Shown here: positions 10,435-20,703 of the stretch, piece after piece
Layout: every line of letters begins with the position of its first letter
How positions within the stretch are numbered: position 1 is the first letter of the stretch
Assembly: GCF_038396675.1 (NCBI RefSeq)
Contig: NC_088921.1
Coordinates: 12,211,001 to 12,275,000 of the forward strand
Direction: 5' to 3'
Source of the DNA: Hydra vulgaris
Taxonomy: Eukaryota > Cnidaria > Hydrozoa > Anthoathecata > Hydridae
Length of the DNA: 64,000 nucleotides
The notes under the pieces: generated by a model
Told to the model about the DNA's origin: nothing
The model's input: only the letters and a program-made list of their open reading frames with translations
Database searches by the model: none
Made by a program: the position numbers and the translations under genes

Positions 10435-10464
10435 TACTAAATCATCAGTGATGCGCGCATAGGG
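10435..10464 (-). repeat. Right terminal inverted repeat
   Basis: Ends AGTGATGCGCGCATAGGG, the exact complement of the first 18 bases at 2821. Confidence 0.9.
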
Positions 10465-11457
10465 AAATGCTATGTCATACTGTTTACAGAATTGTGTTAA
10501 AAATAGTTCATATGCATTATTTACTTCATGGGATTGTAAAATAAGATTCAAATCGAGATTTTCTGATAAAAGAGTTCGAAAATACAATAAGGAGTTTTCA
10601 TTGATCTGTCGCATTAAAATTGTAGAGTTCGACGGAGGATTAGTTTGGGTAATGTTATCAGTAAATAAGAATATTGGATAGTGATCTGTTAAATCAGCTT
10701 TGATTATGCCCGAACCTAAACGACAATTTTGAAAATTGTTAGTAACTATATTATCAAGTAATGAAGATGTAGTCTTAGTTATTCTCGTTGACTTATTTAT
10801 TGTTGGTCATAGATTATATTGGGTTAAAGTATCTAAAAAATATTGAACATTTTTATTTGAAGCATAATTAAGCAAGTTTAAGTTAAAATCACCAGCCAAG
10901 TAAACATGTTTCCGTGTTAAGCTAATTTTGGTTAAAAAACTGCTTAAATAAGTTTTAAATTTTTTTAAAATACCAGATGGTTGTCTATAAATAGAATTGA
11001 TTACAATGTTTTTGGTGGTTTTGTTTATGATTTCTATGCACAGCGACTCACAATCTGTTTCATTAACATTAAGATCATTACGTAAAATAAAGTTTATTGA
11101 TTTGTGAACAAAAATACTAACACCACCACCAGCGTAGTTAAAACGCGGTTGGTGAACTGATACGTAATTACTTAATTCAAGATTTGAATTTTTTCCATTG
11201 GTTTTAAGCCAAGTTTCCGTAATACAAATTATTTGAAATTCGTGGTGCAGTTGATGCAATAAGAGTCTAAGATTTTCAAAATTTTTGTTAATACTTCGAA
11301 TGATTACATGTAATATAGAAAAGTTTTTTTTGTTCTGACAGAGATATTGAGTAGATTCAAAAATTGAATAATACTCGCTTTCTAAATTTTTTCCATTAAA
11401 ATAGTTATTATCACTAGCATTCTCATCACTAAAATTAAATGAAAGATTGACCTCCAT
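10465..11457 (-). pseudogene. LINE-A ORF2, endonuclease part
   Basis: Amino third of ORF2, an AP-type endonuclease that nicks target DNA to prime reverse transcription. Starts MEVNLSFNFSDENASDNN at 11457, 104 bp after ORF1. Visible motifs are ITETWLKT (catalytic Glu), GGGVSIFVHK, NSIYRQPSG, AGDFNLNLL and LTDHYPIFL (the SDH-type motif). One in-frame TGA lies at 10807-10809; beyond it the frame stays open to 10465, where the CACTA-like transposon inserted. The reading resumes at 2820. Confidence 0.88.
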
Positions 11458-11561
11458 TTTTATAAGTAAAATTTAAAATAATTAATAAAGCAAAGTAACA
11501 TATAGAAAGTAAAACAAAATATAAATAAATAAGTAAATATAAATGTTACGAAAATAATATT

Positions 11562-12332
11562 TTACTTTTTGTTCGCAGCCCAATCCCGAATGATCAACTT
11601 ATCGTAAGAGATGAATGCATATTTTCCGGCTGCTCGTTCAACTTTCATTTGTTCCCGTAGCGCTTTCCTAATTGTGACAGTTTCGGCACAAAAATCTTCG
11701 TTAATATAAATATTTTTACCTTTTAATTGAGATGTTTTTTTTAAAATTTCAACTTTATCTTTATAATCTAACAGTTTTAATACAACTGTTCTGGGTTTGT
11801 TTAAATCTCTCTGACCAGTTCTATGAGCTCTTTCAATCCTAATATTTGTTAACCCCAAATGCTCTTCAAAAACTTTACTGACTTTTAATTCGCTTTCAAT
11901 CCACGTTTCACCTTCGTTTTCTTTTATCCCGTCTACCCTTAAATTGTTTCTGCGAGATCTATCCTCCATCTCTCTTAGTTTACTTTTTATTTTATGATAG
12001 TCGGAATTATGATTTTGCTTTTCAATGTGAGATGTTTGTTTTTTTTCCTGAGAAGTAATAGCTGTCTTAATTTTTTCTTCAAAAAGGTGTTCGTGAAAAT
12101 TTAAGCTTCTTTTGATTTCTTCTACGTCTTTTTCCATTATCTCTATTTGCTTTGCATGCTGATTAACCTTCAAATCTACTTTATCTAATCTATCGTATAT
12201 GATTTTCGTGTTTGCGCTTAATATGTTTAACACGTTTTTTTCATGTTGCTTCATCATTTCGTCTATTTCGTTCTTAAATTCTTTAAACATTTTTTGTATC
12301 GTTTTTTTTACTTGATCCATTGTAATAGCCAT
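11562..12332 (-). CDS. LINE-A ORF1 protein
   Basis: Intact 256-residue ORF1 on the minus strand, the RNA-binding chaperone of the retrotransposon particle. Residues about 1-100 form heptad-rich coiled coil (QKMFKEFKNEIDEMMKQ, LDKVDLKVNQHAKQIEIMEK). The second half is an RRM-like and C-terminal domain of the Transposase_22 type: DRSRRNNLRVDGIKENEG, RIERAHRTGQRDLNKPRT, LKGKNIYINEDFC, LREQMKVERAAGKYAFI. Trimer formation is the known role of such coiled coils. The start is the first ATG after an A/T-rich leader; an alternative is Met5. LINE-B copy 2 has a related C terminus at 26890-27080. Confidence 0.88.
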   Translation of the reverse strand: MAITMDQVKKTIQKMFKEFKNEIDEMMKQHEKNVLNILSANTKIIYDRLDKVDLKVNQHAKQIEIMEKDVEEIKRSLNFHEHLFEEKIKTAITSQEKKQTSHIEKQNHNSDYHKIKSKLREMEDRSRRNNLRVDGIKENEGETWIESELKVSKVFEEHLGLTNIRIERAHRTGQRDLNKPRTVVLKLLDYKDKVEILKKTSQLKGKNIYINEDFCAETVTIRKALREQMKVERAAGKYAFISYDKLIIRDWAANKK

Positions 12333-12449
12333 TATTAATCAATATATATAATATATATTCAACGTTTTCTTAAAAAAAAAAAAAAAAAATACTTTTTTCT
12401 TTTTGTTTTTTTTTTTAATTTTTTTTTTATTTTACACTTTTTATTTTAC
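12333..12449 (-). other. LINE-A 5' leader
   Basis: A/T homopolymer-rich sequence between the ORF1 start and the hAT-A junction. No promoter motif is recognisable by eye. Confidence 0.5.
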
Positions 12450-12454
12450 AACTT

Positions 12455-13552
12455 GCAGTCAAATTGTCAAAGCGCCTTGACCAATACTTGTGCAACAATT
12501 ACATTTTGCAATGTGCAGTTCGAGACTCATTTGGAATGACTGCTGAAATGGATGATGCGTTGCAAACATGCAAAGATTTGGCTTCTTTAACTCACCAGTC
12601 AACAGTTGCAGCTGAGTTGCTTGAATCAGAATCAGACGCTCAAGGAATCAATTTTAGACAGTTACGCCAATCTGTTGACACAAGATGGAATAGTGAACTG
12701 GATTGCATGGCTTCTGTCCTACATCTAAAGAGTGCAATTATCAGCTTATGTGCAAATGAAGATATTTTTTCTTCAAAGACCATCAGTGCATCACAGTGGA
12801 AATCAATCGAGGGAGCAGTAGAAATTTTGGCACCACTTAAAGAAGCTTCAGAAACGTAGTCGGCTGAGTCTATTCCAACAATTAACACTGTCACCGATTC
12901 TCTTTATTTAATCCATGACAAAATTGATCAATTTATTGAGACGGATGGAAAAAATGGCTACGGGGTCTTGTATGCAAAAAACTTGAAAAGCTGCATTGAG
13001 AAAAGATTTCCTCTTTGTCACACTGGAAACTTATTAAGTGCTGCAGCAAACTACTTAAATCCTGCTTTAAAGGAACTTCACTTGAAGCTCTTCAAAAAAT
13101 TTCAAACAACAAAAGAATGGTTAGCTTCACAGGTTAAGGATAATGTTGAGTGCTGACCTGTTGCCAGAGTCCTTTCAGCAGATTTGTCCCCTAATTCAAA
13201 ACTGAAGCGCAAGTTAAACGTCAGACTTGAAACACAAGAGCCAACATCTGAACTGAATCCTATTTTGAGCAAAATGTGCCAGTATGAATATCTCCCTGAT
13301 GCCAAAAAAGACTTTCCGATTCTTGATTGGTGGAAATTGCATTCAAATACATTGCCAGAACTTTCTTCATTAGCTAGACAAATTTTAGCTATTCCAGCAA
13401 GTTCAACTAAATCAGAGAGAGTTTTTAGCTCAGGTGGAAATGTCGTCCGATCATCCAGACACAACTTACACCCAGAAAAAGTAGAACAAATCATCTTAAT
13501 CAGAGAAAACATTGTCTTGTTGGAAAAGTTTGGCAAAAAAATTCTGAATTAA
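12455..13552 (+). pseudogene. hAT-A transposase, 3' part
   Basis: Resumes the hAT-A frame at GCA GTC AAA (AVKLSKRLDQYL). Seen in order: SVDTRWNSELDCMASVL, a typical hAT block; the long helical insertion region; and the C-terminal dimerisation (hATC) domain from WWKLHSNTLPELSSLARQ through AIPASSTKSERVFSSGG and LHPEKVEQIILI. In-frame stops lie at 12857-12859 (TAG) and 13154-13156 (TGA); the natural stop is 13550-13552. Frame is otherwise kept, so decay is by point mutation. Together with 1-441 it forms one gene whose true start is left of the window. Confidence 0.9.
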
Positions 13553-13659
13553 TATTTGAAAAAGTTGTTTACATTTGACAAATGTCATTTGTGTCTATTT
13601 GTCAAAACCATGTTTACATTTTTTTTTTACTTGGATTTTAATAAATTTGTTTTCAAAAA

Positions 13660-13760
13660 TTGTTAAATTTCTCGTCTCGTCTCGTTCTCGGTCTCACGAG
13701 AAGTACTAACTTCTCGTCTCGGTCTCGTCTCGGTTTGAAAAAACCTAGTCTCGCTCATGG
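13660..13760. repeat. hAT-A 3' subterminal CTCGTCTCGG repeats
   Basis: Reiterated TCTCGTCTCG / TCGGTCTCGT words after the transposase, plus an inverted pair ACGAGAAGT/ACTTCTCGT with a 4-base loop (13697-13718). It is a GC island in very AT-rich DNA and probably the subterminal binding region. The exact terminus of hAT-A is not resolved; it may be cut by the next element. Confidence 0.55.
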
Positions 13761-15728
13761 TTAGCCAAATTCATTTTAGAGGCCTGGCCTCGATATTAAT
13801 TCGATGTAGGGAAAAAAGTAAAGATGGTATCTTTGTTATTAAAAAAAATCAACCAAACAATACTGTCGCTGCTGGTATTAGTTCTTAATTCATCATGATT
13901 AAAAACCTAAATGATTAAAAAAGATACTTTCTAGGAATTACGAAAGAAAATGCAAATGTATTTACGTTTTTTAAAGCTAAAAGAAAAAAAGGAAGCCTAA
14001 TAGGCTATTGAATATTGTTATTAAATAGCAATATGTATTTTTAATGAAGTATCTCTTGAAATACCGAAAATTACAGCTTAATGGTCATCAAACAAGATGT
14101 TTTACGATAATAAAATTAGTGAAGATATCGTTTACAGGTATCGTGACCATAAAAAGGAAGGGAACTGCGGACTTCCTGAAAAAACATAAAAAATGCAACA
14201 AAGTTGCAAAATAAAATAGTTACATGGTTAAATGTTACATGCATTAAATCTATGAGTATAAAATTATATATTGACCATTTGAGATCAGTTGTTTTACTTT
14301 TTAATTGATTTATTCCTAAAATAGAACATTAAAGTTGTCCTGTTAGTTCTAGTAGGTTGTGTACTGGCTTTACTTTCACTTTTGTGTTTTTTAAAACACA
14401 ATAATGATAAAATACTAAATACAATAAAAACTATAAAAGAAAAGATTTAGGCTCTTTCTTGCACAGAACAGTTAAAAATTGTAATCATTTTTTAAAATTA
14501 ACTGAGTCCTAAAAAAAAAATGACAATTGCTATATCAGCATATCCAGAACTAAACTATTTTTAAACAGATGCATCATTGTTTAAAAATTGAAATAACACT
14601 TTTAAGAAATGACTGTTTAGTTGTTACGCCTTTATTTTGTATAAATGAAATTGAAATTTGAATGCGAATCATTTGTCTGTCAACATTTATGTTATAAATA
14701 CTCGCAAAGAACTGCCTTTGTTTTATCAGATTATATTTGTTTTAATACCACATTATTTGATCCAATTATACTTCACATAGATAATACTAAAATTGAAAAT
14801 ATTGACTTCTATATTAATAAACTCACAGAAGGTTCAAATTATAATACTTGAAGAAAAACCTTAGTAACCGCATGGCTTCAAAATGGTATTAATTACATAA
14901 GCATAGAACAAAAAAAGTAGCATGATTACAGAAAACAAGAAGTTACAGCTGCTTGACTAACTAATTTACTTGGTTTTTTTGGAAAATTTTTAAAGTTATG
15001 TTATATTGGAATATTTTTTACACCAGGCCTAAGCCATTTAGAAAATATTCAAAAAGGTAAATTATTTGAAAACTTCTTTCTAAAGCAAAAGTTAAAATAT
15101 GCTTATACAACAATAGCCTAATCAACAATAAATATGGTTGCAGCCCTGATAAATTAGATCCATCAAGAAGTTTGTTCGACTAGAAAACTCAAGATTGAGT
15201 TAATTGTGTTGGACCATGAAAAACAAGTAGAAAATTTTCTTCAATTTTATGTTCAATGCCAGCTACAGATTGAGTGTACAGATGCAATACATCAAACATT
15301 TTTAAATTAAACAAAATATTAGTAATTGTTGAAGAGTAAATTAAATATATGATTAAAAGATAATGAAGAACTGAAATTTTTATAACTATAATTTTCTTTT
15401 TGCTGAATTGTATTTTTGTTTCAGCATATCACTTTGCTGAATTTTAAACTTGTTTTAAACAACTTCATATAGGTTTTTTGTACACTTTCTGATCTTGGTA
15501 AACGATAGTATTTAAGCAGACCATTCAAATCTTTTGATTTAAAGTTTTTACAAAGCGCAAAGTAGAAGCGCAATTAATACAATTAAAACGTTTTAAAAAT
15601 CTTGCTGGAAAAAGCATAAATATTAGGATGTTGAGACAATTGTTGAGACTTTATCAAACTGAGAAGCATTTTTTTTTCCCTACATCGTAAATATAAGTGT
15701 GCGGACCGCGTCTGATGAATTTGGCTAA
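13761..15728. mobile_element. Unclassified 1.97-kb inverted-repeat element
   Basis: The ends are 58-bp imperfect inverted repeats: TTAGCCAAATTCAT at the outside and CGATGTAGGGAAAAAA at the inside (13803-13818 and the complement at 15671-15688), with diverged sequence of equal length between. The interior is AT-rich and I recognise no transposase; the longest open stretch (14645-14851, 68 residues) resembles nothing I know. Likely a non-autonomous DNA transposon. No convincing target duplication is visible, so the superfamily is open. Confidence 0.6.
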
Positions 15729-15743
15729 TTAAGCTGTTGTTAT
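15729..15743 (+). repeat. First copy of a 32-bp tandem duplication
   Basis: ATTAAGCTGTTGTTA before the mariner is repeated as ATTAAGCTGTTGCTA at about 17061-17076. With mariner removed, two adjacent units ATTAAGCTGTTGYTAYATGAC result, so mariner landed in the first unit. Confidence 0.6.
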
Positions 15744-15744
15744 A

Positions 15745-17043
15745 ATGGGTGATGCGGAAGTTATCGGACAAATCCTAATTTCATTATTTGAGCATAATAA
15801 TTAGTTTTCGTGGTTTTATGCGTAGGCATAAAAGTTCTATTAAATATAAACTTTATTATTTGAAACACAATTATTTAAAATGAGGTTAAATGCAGCTGAA
15901 CGAGAATCTTTTCGAAAGCGACTAAAAATGTTTTTTGTAAATAAACCTAATATTAAAAAAAATCGTAAATCGTTTTGAAAAGGAAGGATTTGCTTGAAGT
16001 ACAATATATGATAACCTAAAAAGACTTGAAACTGTTCAATCGTTTTCTGATAAAAAGCACCCTGATCGTCCGACATCCTGGACTAGAGAAAATAAAGCCG
16101 AATTAACGAGACTTGTCAACAATCGAAAAGAGGTCAGTCAGAGAAAAATAGGCATTAAATTCGGTGTAAATCAATCGACTATTGGTCGTCAGTTAAAAAA
16201 AATGAATATTAAATATAGAAAACGTGAAAAGACTCCAAAATACACTATAGAACAACAAATAAAGGCAAAGAAAAGAAGCAAGAAACTAGTTAACCAACTC
16301 AATAACACAAAATCGCTTCTAGTCATCGATGACGAAAAATACTTTTGTTTTGCAGGGGACAACATGCCTGGAAATTCTGGATACTAAACAAACAACAAAA
16401 AGACATGCCCAGAGAGTGTTCGTTTTATAGGAAAAGAGAGATTTCCAAAAAAATTATTAATGCGGATAGCCATATCTGACCGTGGTATGTCCGAGTTATT
16501 GTTTCGCACTTCCAAGGCTGTAGCGATCAATTCATCAATCTATATTAATGAATGTTTAGAAAAACGACTTCTTCCATTTATTCACAAGTATCATGGAGAC
16601 TTTAACTATTTATTTTGGCCAGATTTAGCAAGTTCTCATTATTCTAAAGATTCTCTAAATTGGATGGACCAATATGTCTATTACGTTGATAAAGAATCCA
16701 ATCCCCCAAATGTGCCTCAAGCACGACCAATTGAAAATTTTCGGGGACATTTGGCACAGAAGGTTTACGAGGGAGATTGACAAGCTTTAACAGAGCAAGT
16801 TTTGATTGATCGCATTAAACTAAATCTACCTGAAATTGGTTTAAACTTTTTACAGCATTTGAAAGGCGTTAGAGCAAAATTGAGATCAATTGCAGATGGT
16901 GGTGTTTTTTCATATAAAAAATAATATCTTTTTATTAAAAGATAAATGCTTTATTTTAAAAAAATATAATAATAGTTTGTTTTTTTATTTATAAATAAGT
17001 TATTGACGTTTTTATTTTGTCCGATAACTTCCGCTCCACCCGT
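15745..17043 (+). mobile_element. Mariner-family transposon, 1.3 kb
   Basis: 1,299 bp, a normal Tc1/mariner size. About 28-bp terminal inverted repeats share GCGGAAGTTATCGGACAAA and are flanked by TA at 15743-15744 and 17044-17045. It contains one transposase gene, broken. The element is complete at both ends but cannot encode its own enzyme. Confidence 0.9.
15880..16924 (+). pseudogene. Mariner transposase (decayed)
   Basis: Starts MRLNAAERESFRKRL at 15880, keeps its helix-turn-helix region in shifted frames (KRLETVQSFSDKKHPDRP, then KIGIKFGVNQSTIGRQLKK), then catalytic blocks LLVIDDEKYFCF (first Asp), FWPDLASSHYSKDSL (second Asp) and NVPQARPIENFRGHL (third acid). Ends FSYKK at 16924. At least two frameshifts near 15976 and 16390, and stops at 16385-16387 and 16778-16780. 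The three catalytic acids survive. A cut-and-paste enzyme of the IS630-Tc1-mariner superfamily; inactive here. Confidence 0.88.
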
Positions 17044-17045
17044 TA

Positions 17046-19889
17046 TGACGCTGTTGTATTATTAAGCTGTTGCTACATGACGGCTGAGTGAGAACATGAG
17101 CATTTTTTTAAACAAAGTATTTTTAAAAAAGGTATTAAAGAAAAAAAAAAGATTTTCATTGTTGGGGGCCTAAATATGAATTGTTTTCTATACAGTGAAG
17201 ATAATAAAATTAAAAACTTTTACGATTCTTTTTTCGAAACTGGAGCAATCCCCTTGATCAATCGTCCAACAAAAGTAACAAAAAATTCATTGTCTTTGAT
17301 TGATAATATCATTACAACAGATATATCCGACAATGATATCCAAACAGATATCCTAAAATCGGATATATCTGATCATTTCCAATATTTTTGTTGCTTAAAT
17401 CAAACTCTGAAAATATAACCAAATAAAATAAAATTAAAATACGCACTTTTAACGAAACCAATATAAAACAATTTATAAATCAATTATCACTCCAACACTG
17501 GAAGCATATTAACTTTAAAGATAATGCAAACAAAATTTACGATAATTTTTTTGAAACATTTCATTCGTGTATGACGCTAATTTTCCTATCATTGTAACAA
17601 CACTAAAGCCAAAAAATATGAACAACCCATAGGTGACCAGGGGATTTAAAAAATCATCAAAAATAAAACGGAAGCTTTATATAAAATATCTTAAAAAAAA
17701 ATCATCTGCAAATGAAAAAAAATATAAAGAGTACAAATACCTATTTGAAAAAGTTCGTAAAAACTTGAAAAAAAAATTACTACTCAAGACTCATCGACAA
17801 ATTTAAAAATAGCTTAAAATGCACTTGGCAAATAATAAATAAAATTAGTGGTAGACAAAATAGATGCTCAGGTTCCTTCTTACAACCGACTATAGTTCAT
17901 AACGAACATATATGGGAATCAAGAGTTATAGCTCATGAATTTAATAAATTCTTTGTTGACATCGGTCCTAAACTGGCCAACAAAATTCCTTAAACAAATG
18001 CTACATTTAGAGATTTTTTAGTACAAATGGATAATTGCACTAGTTCCAACTAGTTATCTTCTGAACTATGTTTTCAAGAATTTGAAAAAGCTTTCAAAAC
18101 TTTAAAAGAAAAAATCAACCGGAGCAGATAACTTAAACGATAATATAGTCATAGAATGTTTTGAATACTTAAAAGACATCCTATTTAAGGTCTATGGAGC
18201 ATCTATACGCCAAGGAGTTTTACTTGAATAACTAAAAATTGCTAAGGTTACTCCAATTTTAAAAGAAGGTGATCAAACAAATATCAGTAATTATCGCCCC
18301 ATCTCTGTCCTCTCCACATTTTCAAAAATACTAGAACGTATTATGTACAATAGATTATACAATTATCTTCATTCTAATAATTTTTTATACAACTATCAAT
18401 TCGGCTTTAAAAGAAATAATTCCAAAAAACATGCAGTTATCCAATTTGTTCGTGAAATCTCTAATTCTTTTAAAAAGTCTAAATATACATTAGGTGTTTT
18501 CATCGACCTTTTGAAAGAATTCGATACTGTCGATAATAAAATTTTACTGCAAAAGCTAAAATATTATAGAATAAATTGCAAAGTTATAAAATGGTTCAAA
18601 AGTTGTTTATCCAACCGTAAACAATTTGTTTTCAGTAATAATGATCATCCAAATAAATTTCTAAAAATTTTCATGTGGTTTTCCACAAGGTTCCATTTTG
18701 GGACCACTATTATTCTTGATTTATATAAACGATCTAAATAAAGCATTAAATTTAATGAGTATCATGCTTGCTGATGACACTAACTTTTCTTTTCCGATAA
18801 TAACATTTACAAACTCTTTTATACAATGAATGATGAACTTAAAAGTATATCCAAATGGTTTATATGCAACAAACTAACTCTTAACATTAAAAAAACAAGT
18901 TTCGTTCTTTTACCACCCAGTCTCTAAAAAAGCTTATTTACCCTAAAGTTTGCCTAAAATTTTTGTTGATGATGTTGAAATAAAAAGATATAATGTAACA
19001 AAGTTCTTAGGTGTTTTTCTTGATGAAAATGTCTCATTAAAAACGCATATCGACTATATTGGTACAAAAATTTCTAAAAATATTGGAATTTTAAATAAAA
19101 CCAGAACATATTTATGTAAAAAAAGTTAATTTTACTACTCTTTAATTCATAGTTATTTAAATTATGCTAATGTTGCATGGGGAAGCGCTGAAAAAAGTAA
19201 GTTAAAATGCTTTTATCGCCGTCAGAAACATGCGATCCGTTTAATAAATTTTGCGGATCGATACACTCATTCCAAACCACTTTTTATTGAAATGAAAGTT
19301 CTCAATATTTATGGGCCTAATGTTTTTAATGTTTTGAGTTTTATGTATACGTGGAAAAATGACATATCTTTACCCGTTTTTAAAGATCTCTTTTGTTTGA
19401 AACCATTAAATAAATATACACATAAAAACAATAATTTTATACATGAGCCCTTTTGTTGAACCAAGTTTAATCAGTTTTGTATTGCACCTTATCTTTGGAA
19501 TAAAATTGTTTTGTCCTATTTCGACATGCATTTTACTTTTCCCATTTTCATCTATAAACTGAAAAATTTAATTATCTTAATGGATGATATAGCCAGGTTT
19601 TTTTAATTGTAATTTTATATTTTTTTTAGAACTTTCATTGTTAATAACGTTTTATTTTGTTAATTATGTTTTGATGTAGTTTATATACACACGTTTGTAA
19701 AAAGTTCTGATAATAAGATCAGTACGATCTTCTTTCAGAAACCTTGTTTGTGTTTGTGAAAGTAATTTATTTACTACGACAACAAATGTAAAAAAAAAAA
19801 ATTAAAGATAAAAATATATATATATATACACACATATTCAATGTAAGTTTACCTTGTACATATTGTGGCAAATAAAGACAAAAAAAAAA
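17046..19889 (+). pseudogene. LINE-B copy 1, 5'-truncated ORF2 and 3' UTR
   Basis: Begins within the endonuclease (LLSCCY, then FIVGGLNMNCF, an altered GDFNxN motif), then LIDNIITTD and SDISDHFQYF. RT blocks follow: YRPISVLSTFSKILERIMY, QFGFKRNNSKKHAV, GVFIDLLKEFDTVDNK (normally KAFDTV), GTTIILDL and LADDTNF, then LNYANVAWGSAEKSKLK and the C-terminal region to about 19605. Stops and frameshifts are frequent. The 3' UTR carries a stem-loop (19705-19740), AATAAA at 19870 and an A-run at 19881-19889. Same family as 26890-28154 and 37570-40530. Confidence 0.85.
19705..19740 (+). other. LINE 3'-UTR stem-loop (LINE-B copy 1)
   Basis: AAGATC, loop AGTAC, GATCTT, flanked by TTCTGA and TCAGAA which also pair. 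It is the equivalent of the AAGACA/TGTCTT stem in LINE-A. Confidence 0.6.
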
Positions 19890-20067
19890 TTTGAGTTGTT
19901 TCATCGTCGGAAGCAGGTTCGTGGCATTTTTTTATCCCAAAAAACTCTACAAAATCAACAATTTTGTATCTTTAGGGTAAACACGATCGACAAACACAGT
20001 TATGACAATAGCATCCATAACTGTGGCTAGGTAAATTTTGACTTTTGTCCATGGCTGGCCCACTGTG
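19890..20067. mobile_element. Transib right-end fragment
   Basis: Ends CTGGCCCACTGTG at 20055-20067. Read inwards this is CACAGTGGGCCAG, then TGGACAAAA, the same as the right terminus of the complete Transib at 21483-24841. The other end is missing; the LINE-B copy 1 tail abuts it. Contains an inverted pair CACAGTTATG/CATAACTGTG around 20000. Confidence 0.65.
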
Positions 20068-20131
20068 CTAACTGACAAGTAAAAAAATGTTTGTTTTAAT
20101 TATAAAAGTGCATAAAACAAGTTTTTTTTTG

Positions 20132-20703
20132 CTAAAATAAGAATTTATTTTTTACAGTGTATAAATGTCGCAATTGCTGAGTTTCATCTGAAGCTTCACT
20201 GAAGTGAATCTTGCGTTTCTTTAAATGCTTTAACTTTTTGGCCAAATCGTCTGGCTTTAGTTTCTCGAGCACCTCAGATGTACTTAGACACAGGCCTTTA
20301 AATCGGAATGTTGACTCTTTTGGGGTGTTTTTGCGTATCAACATGGTGAATTTTTCAAATTGCCTTCGAGTCTTTTGGTGAAGTGTTGCAACATATGATA
20401 CGTTTGAGCAGGAGTCACTGGTTTTGTTGTTATTTGTGTTCGTATAAACGCGTCACCAGAGCTGAAAGGTTTTGCTTGTAGTTAAATGAAATTTTCTTTT
20501 GTTAAATTATTCAAATTTGTAGCTGCATAAAATTCTGTTAGTAATTTGCACCAAACTTGTTTAACGTGACAATATTCACTTACGTCTAACGGTTGAAGTA
20601 AGTGGGACAAATGAGCCGGTAAACATATCAGCTTGATGTTATCGGTCATGCAAATACGTGCAACATAGTAAGTAACATATGTGAAGTGTCCGTTCAAAGC
20701 TAA
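20132..20703 (-). pseudogene. pogo/Tigger-like transposase fragment
   Basis: Minus-strand remnants of a DDE_1-type transposase: MNGHFTYVTYYVARI (normally DGHxSH, so the catalytic Asp is changed to Asn), then LICLPAHLSHLLQPLDVS, the most recognisable pogo block, then KQVWCKLLTEFYA. After a frameshift comes a basic C-terminal tail (KLKHLKKRKIHF) ending at 20132. The N-terminal CENP-B-like DNA-binding part is absent, cut off at a LINE T-run at 20703. Confidence 0.8.

Larger units (their letters stand above)
2821..10464 (+). mobile_element. Two-gene CACTA/CMC-like DNA transposon, apparently intact
   Basis: 7,644-bp element inserted in LINE-A ORF2. Both ends read CCCTATGCGCGCATCACT inwards, 18 of 18 identical, with similarity continuing to about 30 bp. 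Excising it with a duplicated AA (2819-2820, 10465-10466) restores an open ORF2 frame (YDIAFP then VKKIVIK). A 3-bp GAA duplication is equally possible if the right end is one base shorter. Inside are a transposase (3054-4991), an eight-exon DUF4806-like gene (6364-9141), both on the plus strand and both open, and subterminal satellite arrays. The transposase family is that of CACTA-like (CMC/EnSpm-related) elements, though the outermost bases are CCCTATG rather than CACTA. Perfect termini and open genes suggest recent activity. Confidence 0.88.
442..12449 (-). mobile_element. LINE-A, nearly full-length non-LTR retrotransposon
   Basis: A CR1/Jockey-group type LINE on the minus strand, about 4.36 kb once the 7,644-bp nested transposon (2821-10464) and its 2-bp duplication are removed. 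Order on the minus strand: A/T-rich 5' leader (12333-12449), ORF1 (11562-12332), 104-bp gap, ORF2 with apurinic endonuclease and reverse transcriptase (11457 down to 783), 3' UTR (442-782) and a poly-A tail seen here as the T-run at 441-464. It interrupts hAT-A and is flanked by AACTT. Only one nonsense codon and two single-base frameshifts are seen in ORF2, so it died recently. The clade is judged from ORF layout and motifs only. Confidence 0.85.

Noticed and set aside
12455-13552. A separate hAT element from the one at 1-441
   Set aside because: The reading frame joins codon to codon across LINE-A with a matching 5-bp duplication, so both are one gene.
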